Position numbers and translations under genes: made by a program. A model generated the notes under the pieces. It saw nothing but the letters and a program-made list of their open reading frames with translations, ran no database searches and was not told where the DNA came from. A DNA stretch of 5,481 nucleotides from Desulfovibrio sp. UBA2564 (GTDB lineage: Bacteria; Desulfobacterota; Desulfovibrionia; Desulfovibrionales; Desulfovibrionaceae). Location: positions 1-5,481 of the forward strand of contig DDLU01000266.1 of assembly GCA_002340305.1 (NCBI GenBank), written 5' to 3'. This document shows positions 5,444 through 5,481 of this stretch, piece after piece (position 1 is the stretch's first letter; each line of letters begins with the position of its first letter).

Positions 5444-5481
5444 TCAAGTATTTCTCAATTCTTCAATCAATCTTTGCAGCT
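5444..5481 (-). CDS. Possible C-terminal end of a minus-strand gene running off the right edge
   Basis: Reading the complement from the edge, one frame gives LQRLIEELRNT then TGA at 5446-5444. This amphipathic, leucine- and glutamate-rich helix is typical of a protein C-terminus. The other two minus frames stop within 20 bases of the edge. The hairpin just downstream, which folds better in minus-strand RNA, fits a gene ending here. With only 11 codons visible, no function can be given and the call could be wrong. Confidence 0.4.
   Translation of the reverse strand, partial: LQRLIEELRNT

Overview
The window looks like a moderately AT-rich Gram-negative chromosome segment, most likely from a sulfate-reducing deltaproteobacterium of the Desulfovibrionaceae (a marine, low-GC Desulfovibrio/Maridesulfovibrio-like organism). 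This is inferred from a NikL/NikK-type nickel-uptake accessory pair behind a site resembling the Desulfovibrio NikR box, from an HD-GYP regulator with two receiver domains, and from several short exported proteins of no familiar family. The genus cannot be proven from the sequence alone.

Layout, left to right. (1) An AT-rich leader (1-216) precedes a 456-residue exported protein (217-1587). It joins a catalytically degenerate staphylococcal-nuclease-like domain, through a long Gln/Pro-rich linker, to a predicted C-terminal outer-membrane beta-barrel. A strong intrinsic terminator follows (1614-1647). (2) A promoter (1659-1687) overlaps a 27-bp NikR-like operator (1681-1707). It drives a two-gene unit, nikL-like (1751-2380) and nikK-like/DUF4198 (2413-3174), closed by a strong terminator (3204-3240). 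Both proteins are predicted to start with histidine after signal cleavage. No permease or ATPase genes (nikM/N/Q/O) are present in the window. (3) A single-gene unit (3341-4708) encodes a cytoplasmic REC-REC-HD-GYP protein, probably a cyclic-di-GMP phosphodiesterase under double phosphorelay control. (4) A small acidic 67-residue protein of unknown function (4712-4915, minus strand) converges on it with only 3 bp between the stop codons. (5) Divergently from that gene runs an exported 107-residue protein with eight cysteines in its mature part (5037-5360). A terminator-like hairpin (5382-5425) separates it from what may be the last codons of a minus-strand gene entering from the right edge (5444-5481).

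How they work together. The only evident functional unit is nikL-nikK: two exported proteins that probably assist an ECF-type nickel transporter encoded elsewhere, repressed by NikR when nickel is sufficient. The other genes look like independent single-gene units. No RNA gene, CRISPR array, mobile element or attachment site was found.
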